From assembly GCA_910584965.1 (NCBI GenBank), contig CAJUDZ010000057.1, forward strand, positions 1-11,576: a stretch of 11,576 bases of DNA, given 5' to 3'. The position numbers and the translations under genes were made by a program. The DNA is from an uncultured Lachnospiraceae bacterium (GTDB lineage Bacteria; Bacillota; Clostridia; Lachnospirales; Lachnospiraceae). The notes below the pieces were generated by a model. That model was not told the DNA's origin, ran no database searches, and saw only the letters and a program-made list of their open reading frames with translations. Positions 6,901 through 11,576 of this stretch are shown one piece after another; within the stretch, counting starts at the first letter, position 1; the number at the start of each line of letters is the position of its first letter.

Positions 6901-7632
6901 ATCCGGCGGAATAACCGGAATCGCATCCATAATCATCCATTCGGGTTTATTTCCCGATTCTCTGAAGGCCTCTACGACTTCCAGCCTTTTGATGATGCGG
7001 GCACTCTTCTGTCCGCTGGAATCTTTTAATTCCTCTTTTAACTCTACCGCTTCTTTTTCCAGGTCGATTGCCTCGAGCAGTTCTTTGATCGCCTCGGCGC
7101 CCATTCCTACCCGGAATTTGAACCCCCAGTTTTCTCTCGCATCCTGATACTCCCTTTCGGAAAGCACCTGTTTATATTCCAGATCGGTTTCACCCGCATC
7201 CAAAACGATATAAGCCGCGAAGTACAATACTTTCTCGAGCACTCTCGGAGACAAGTCCAAAATAAGCCCCATACGGCTTGGAATCCCTTTAAAATACCAG
7301 ATATGGGATACCGGAGCGGCGAGCGCAATATGGCCCATGCGCTCTCTGCGGACGCTTGACTTCGTAACTTCAACGCCGCATCTGTCGCAGACAACCCCTT
7401 TATACCTGATTTTCTTATATTTACCGCAATGACATTCCCAGTCTTTACTCGGTCCAAAAATCTTCTCACAGTAAAGGCCGTCTTTTTCCGGTTTCAGGGT
7501 ACGATAGTTAATCGTCTCCGGCTTTAATACCTCACCTCTGGACCATTCCCTGATTTTTTCAGGAGATGCTAGACCGATTCTGATCGCATCAAATGTCATA
7601 GGTTGATATGCTTCCTGTTTAATTTCTGCCAT
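3910..7632 (-). CDS. rpoC: DNA-directed RNA polymerase subunit beta'
   Basis: Beta' (1240 aa) forms one half of the RNA polymerase cleft and carries the catalytic magnesium. Visible elements in order: zinc site 1 with Cys67, Cys69, Cys82 and Cys85; the NADFDGDQMAVH catalytic loop (Asp456, Asp458, Asp460); bridge helix around 760-787; zinc site 2 with a Cys at 802/803 plus Cys886, Cys893 and Cys896; and the trigger loop region around 909-940 (SIGEPGTQLTMRTFHTGG). The large insertion found in the E. coli trigger loop is absent, as in Firmicutes. The last 50 residues hold 28 Asp/Glu and no Lys or Arg. The start chosen is ATG 7630-7632, 10 nt after AAAGGAG (7643-7649); a longer reading from TTG at 7665 would place the ribosome binding site inside the coding region. 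The protein then begins MAEIKQEAYQPMTFDAI, as related beta' subunits do. Confidence 0.98.
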   Translation of the reverse strand: MAEIKQEAYQPMTFDAIRIGLASPEKIREWSRGEVLKPETINYRTLKPEKDGLYCEKIFGPSKDWECHCGKYKKIRYKGVVCDRCGVEVTKSSVRRERMGHIALAAPVSHIWYFKGIPSRMGLILDLSPRVLEKVLYFAAYIVLDAGETDLEYKQVLSEREYQDARENWGFKFRVGMGAEAIKELLEAIDLEKEAVELKEELKDSSGQKSARIIKRLEVVEAFRESGNKPEWMIMDAIPVIPPDLRPMVQLDGGRFATSDLNDLYRRIINRNNRLKRLLELGAPDIIVRNEKRMLQEAVDALIDNGRRGRPVTGPGNRALKSLSDMLKGKSGRFRQNLLGKRVDYSGRSVIVVGPELKIYQCGLPKEMAIELFKPFVMKELVSRGISQNIKNAKKLVERLDTQVWDVLEEVIREHPVMLNRAPTLHRLGIQAFEPILVEGKAIKLHPLVCTAFNADFDGDQMAVHLPLSVEAQAECRFLLLSPNNLLKPSDGGPVAVPSQDMVLGIYYLTQEREGVVGEGKFYKNINEAILAYENGECTLHSRIHVRVQKGDAGGEPVTGTVESTLGRFLFNEILPQDLGFVDRSNPENLLKLEVDFHVGKKQLKQILEKVINIHGAVKTAEVLDLIKSTGYHYSTRAAMTVSISDMTVPARKQEMLEEAQVTVDKISQNFRRGLITEEERYRAVVETWNETDKELTDVLLAGLDKYNNIFMMADSGARGSNQQIKQLAGMRGLMADTTGRTIELPIKSNFREGLDVLEYFMSAHGARKGLSDTALRTADSGYLTRRMVDVSQELIIRETDCCEGREDIPGMSVKAFMDGKETIEGLKDRITGRFSCEEIKDRDGNVIVKRNHMITPSRAARILSAGVNSEGQPVEEVKIRTILTCRSHIGICAKCYGANMATGEAVQVGEAVGIIAAQSIGEPGTQLTMRTFHTGGVAGDDITQGLPRVEELFEARKPKGLAIIAEFGGVATIKDTKKKREVVITNDETGEAKTYLIPYGSRIKILDGVALEAGDELTEGSVNPHDLLKIKGIRAVQDYMLREVQRVYRLQGVDIADKHIEVIVRQMLKKVRIESSGDTEYLPGTLVDVLEYEDLNEALVKEGKEPADGKQIMLGITKAALATNSFLSAASFQETTKVLTEAAIKGKIDPLVGLKENVIIGKLIPAGTGMKRYRSTRLNTDENLLARLAADEEVNVQESYMDDEDEELEISEELYDEDDVEDDLSDMEEMEEDAVEIME

Positions 7633-7642
7633 GTTAAGCCTG

Positions 7643-7649
7643 CTCCTTT
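7643..7649 (-). promoter_or_regulatory. rpoC ribosome binding site fixing the ATG at 7632
   Basis: AAAGGAG lies 10 nt before ATG 7630-7632 and inside the extension that a TTG start at 7663-7665 would add, so the shorter protein is preferred. Confidence 0.85.
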
Positions 7650-7685
7650 CGCACCGATTTATCAAATCTCATTTCATTCCCTGTG

Positions 7686-7746
7686 AAAAAAGCTCCTGGC
7701 AGAACGGATCCTGCCGTAAGCAGAACCCGCTCCCGCCAGTCAGAGC
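7686..7746 (-). terminator. Terminator-like hairpin (attenuator or processing site) between rpoB and rpoC
   Basis: In the 125-nt spacer the minus strand folds into one long hairpin, 7692-7746. From the base: GCTC with GAGC, a 3-nt bulge, CTGGC with GCCAG, a 1-nt bulge, a 5-bp block, then GGGTTCTGC with GCAGGATCC and a 5-nt loop. That is 23 pairs, four of them G-U. Six T follow at once (7686-7691). It begins 11 nt after the rpoB stop and its T-tract ends 53 nt before the rpoC ATG. The form is that of an intrinsic terminator, but since rpoC lies downstream without a visible promoter, partial attenuation or RNase III cutting is more likely than full stop. Confidence 0.6.
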
Positions 7747-7757
7747 CTTTTTGCACA

Positions 7758-11576
<3,819 letters not shown>

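Noticed and set aside
7633..7665. Eleven-residue N-terminal extension of RpoC from a TTG
   Set aside because: The ribosome binding site AAAGGAG lies inside the extension, and family members begin near the ATG at 7632.

Overview
The window holds the RNA polymerase/str gene block of a Gram-positive anaerobe, most likely a Clostridia member close to Lachnospiraceae. Every real gene lies on the minus strand, so transcription runs from high to low coordinates: rpoB (5' end cut by the window edge), rpoC, rpsL, rpsG, fusA and the first 13 codons of tuf. The taxonomic inference rests on the Firmicutes-type S12 insertion, the EF-G sequence style, the clostridial-type insertion in RpoB, strong AGGAGG ribosome binding sites, and the lack of an L7Ae-like (rplGB/ybxF) gene between rpoC and rpsL, where Bacillus has one. 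This is from memory of the families, not a search.

Layout. 11576-7758 is rpoB and 7632-3910 is rpoC (both polymerase subunits, each ending in a strongly acidic tail). The 125-nt spacer between them holds a long hairpin followed by six T residues, which looks like an intrinsic terminator or attenuator inside the rpoBC pair. 3909-3696 separates rpoC from rpsL and holds a near-consensus sigma-A promoter (TTGACA, 17 nt, TATACT) interlocked with an intrinsic terminator whose left arm lies in the promoter spacer. 3695-3276 is rpsL, 3038-2568 is rpsG (GTG start), 2408-291 is fusA (TTG start), and 39-1 is the start of tuf, which has its own consensus promoter at 110-138.

How it works together. The genes make the catalytic core of RNA polymerase (beta, beta'), two 30S proteins (S12 decoding site, S7 head organiser) and two translational GTPases (EF-G, EF-Tu). 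The spacers are long for this operon (125, 214, 237, 159 and 251 nt) and nearly all carry RNA structure or promoters. My reading is that output is set in steps: an attenuator-like hairpin before rpoC, a terminator that stops rpoBC readthrough but should spare transcripts begun at the rpsL promoter, structured leaders before rpsG and fusA, and an extra promoter for the highly expressed tuf.

There is no mobile element, CRISPR array, tRNA, rRNA or accessory system in the window. The genes are ordinary housekeeping genes; what deserves a second look is the regulation between them.
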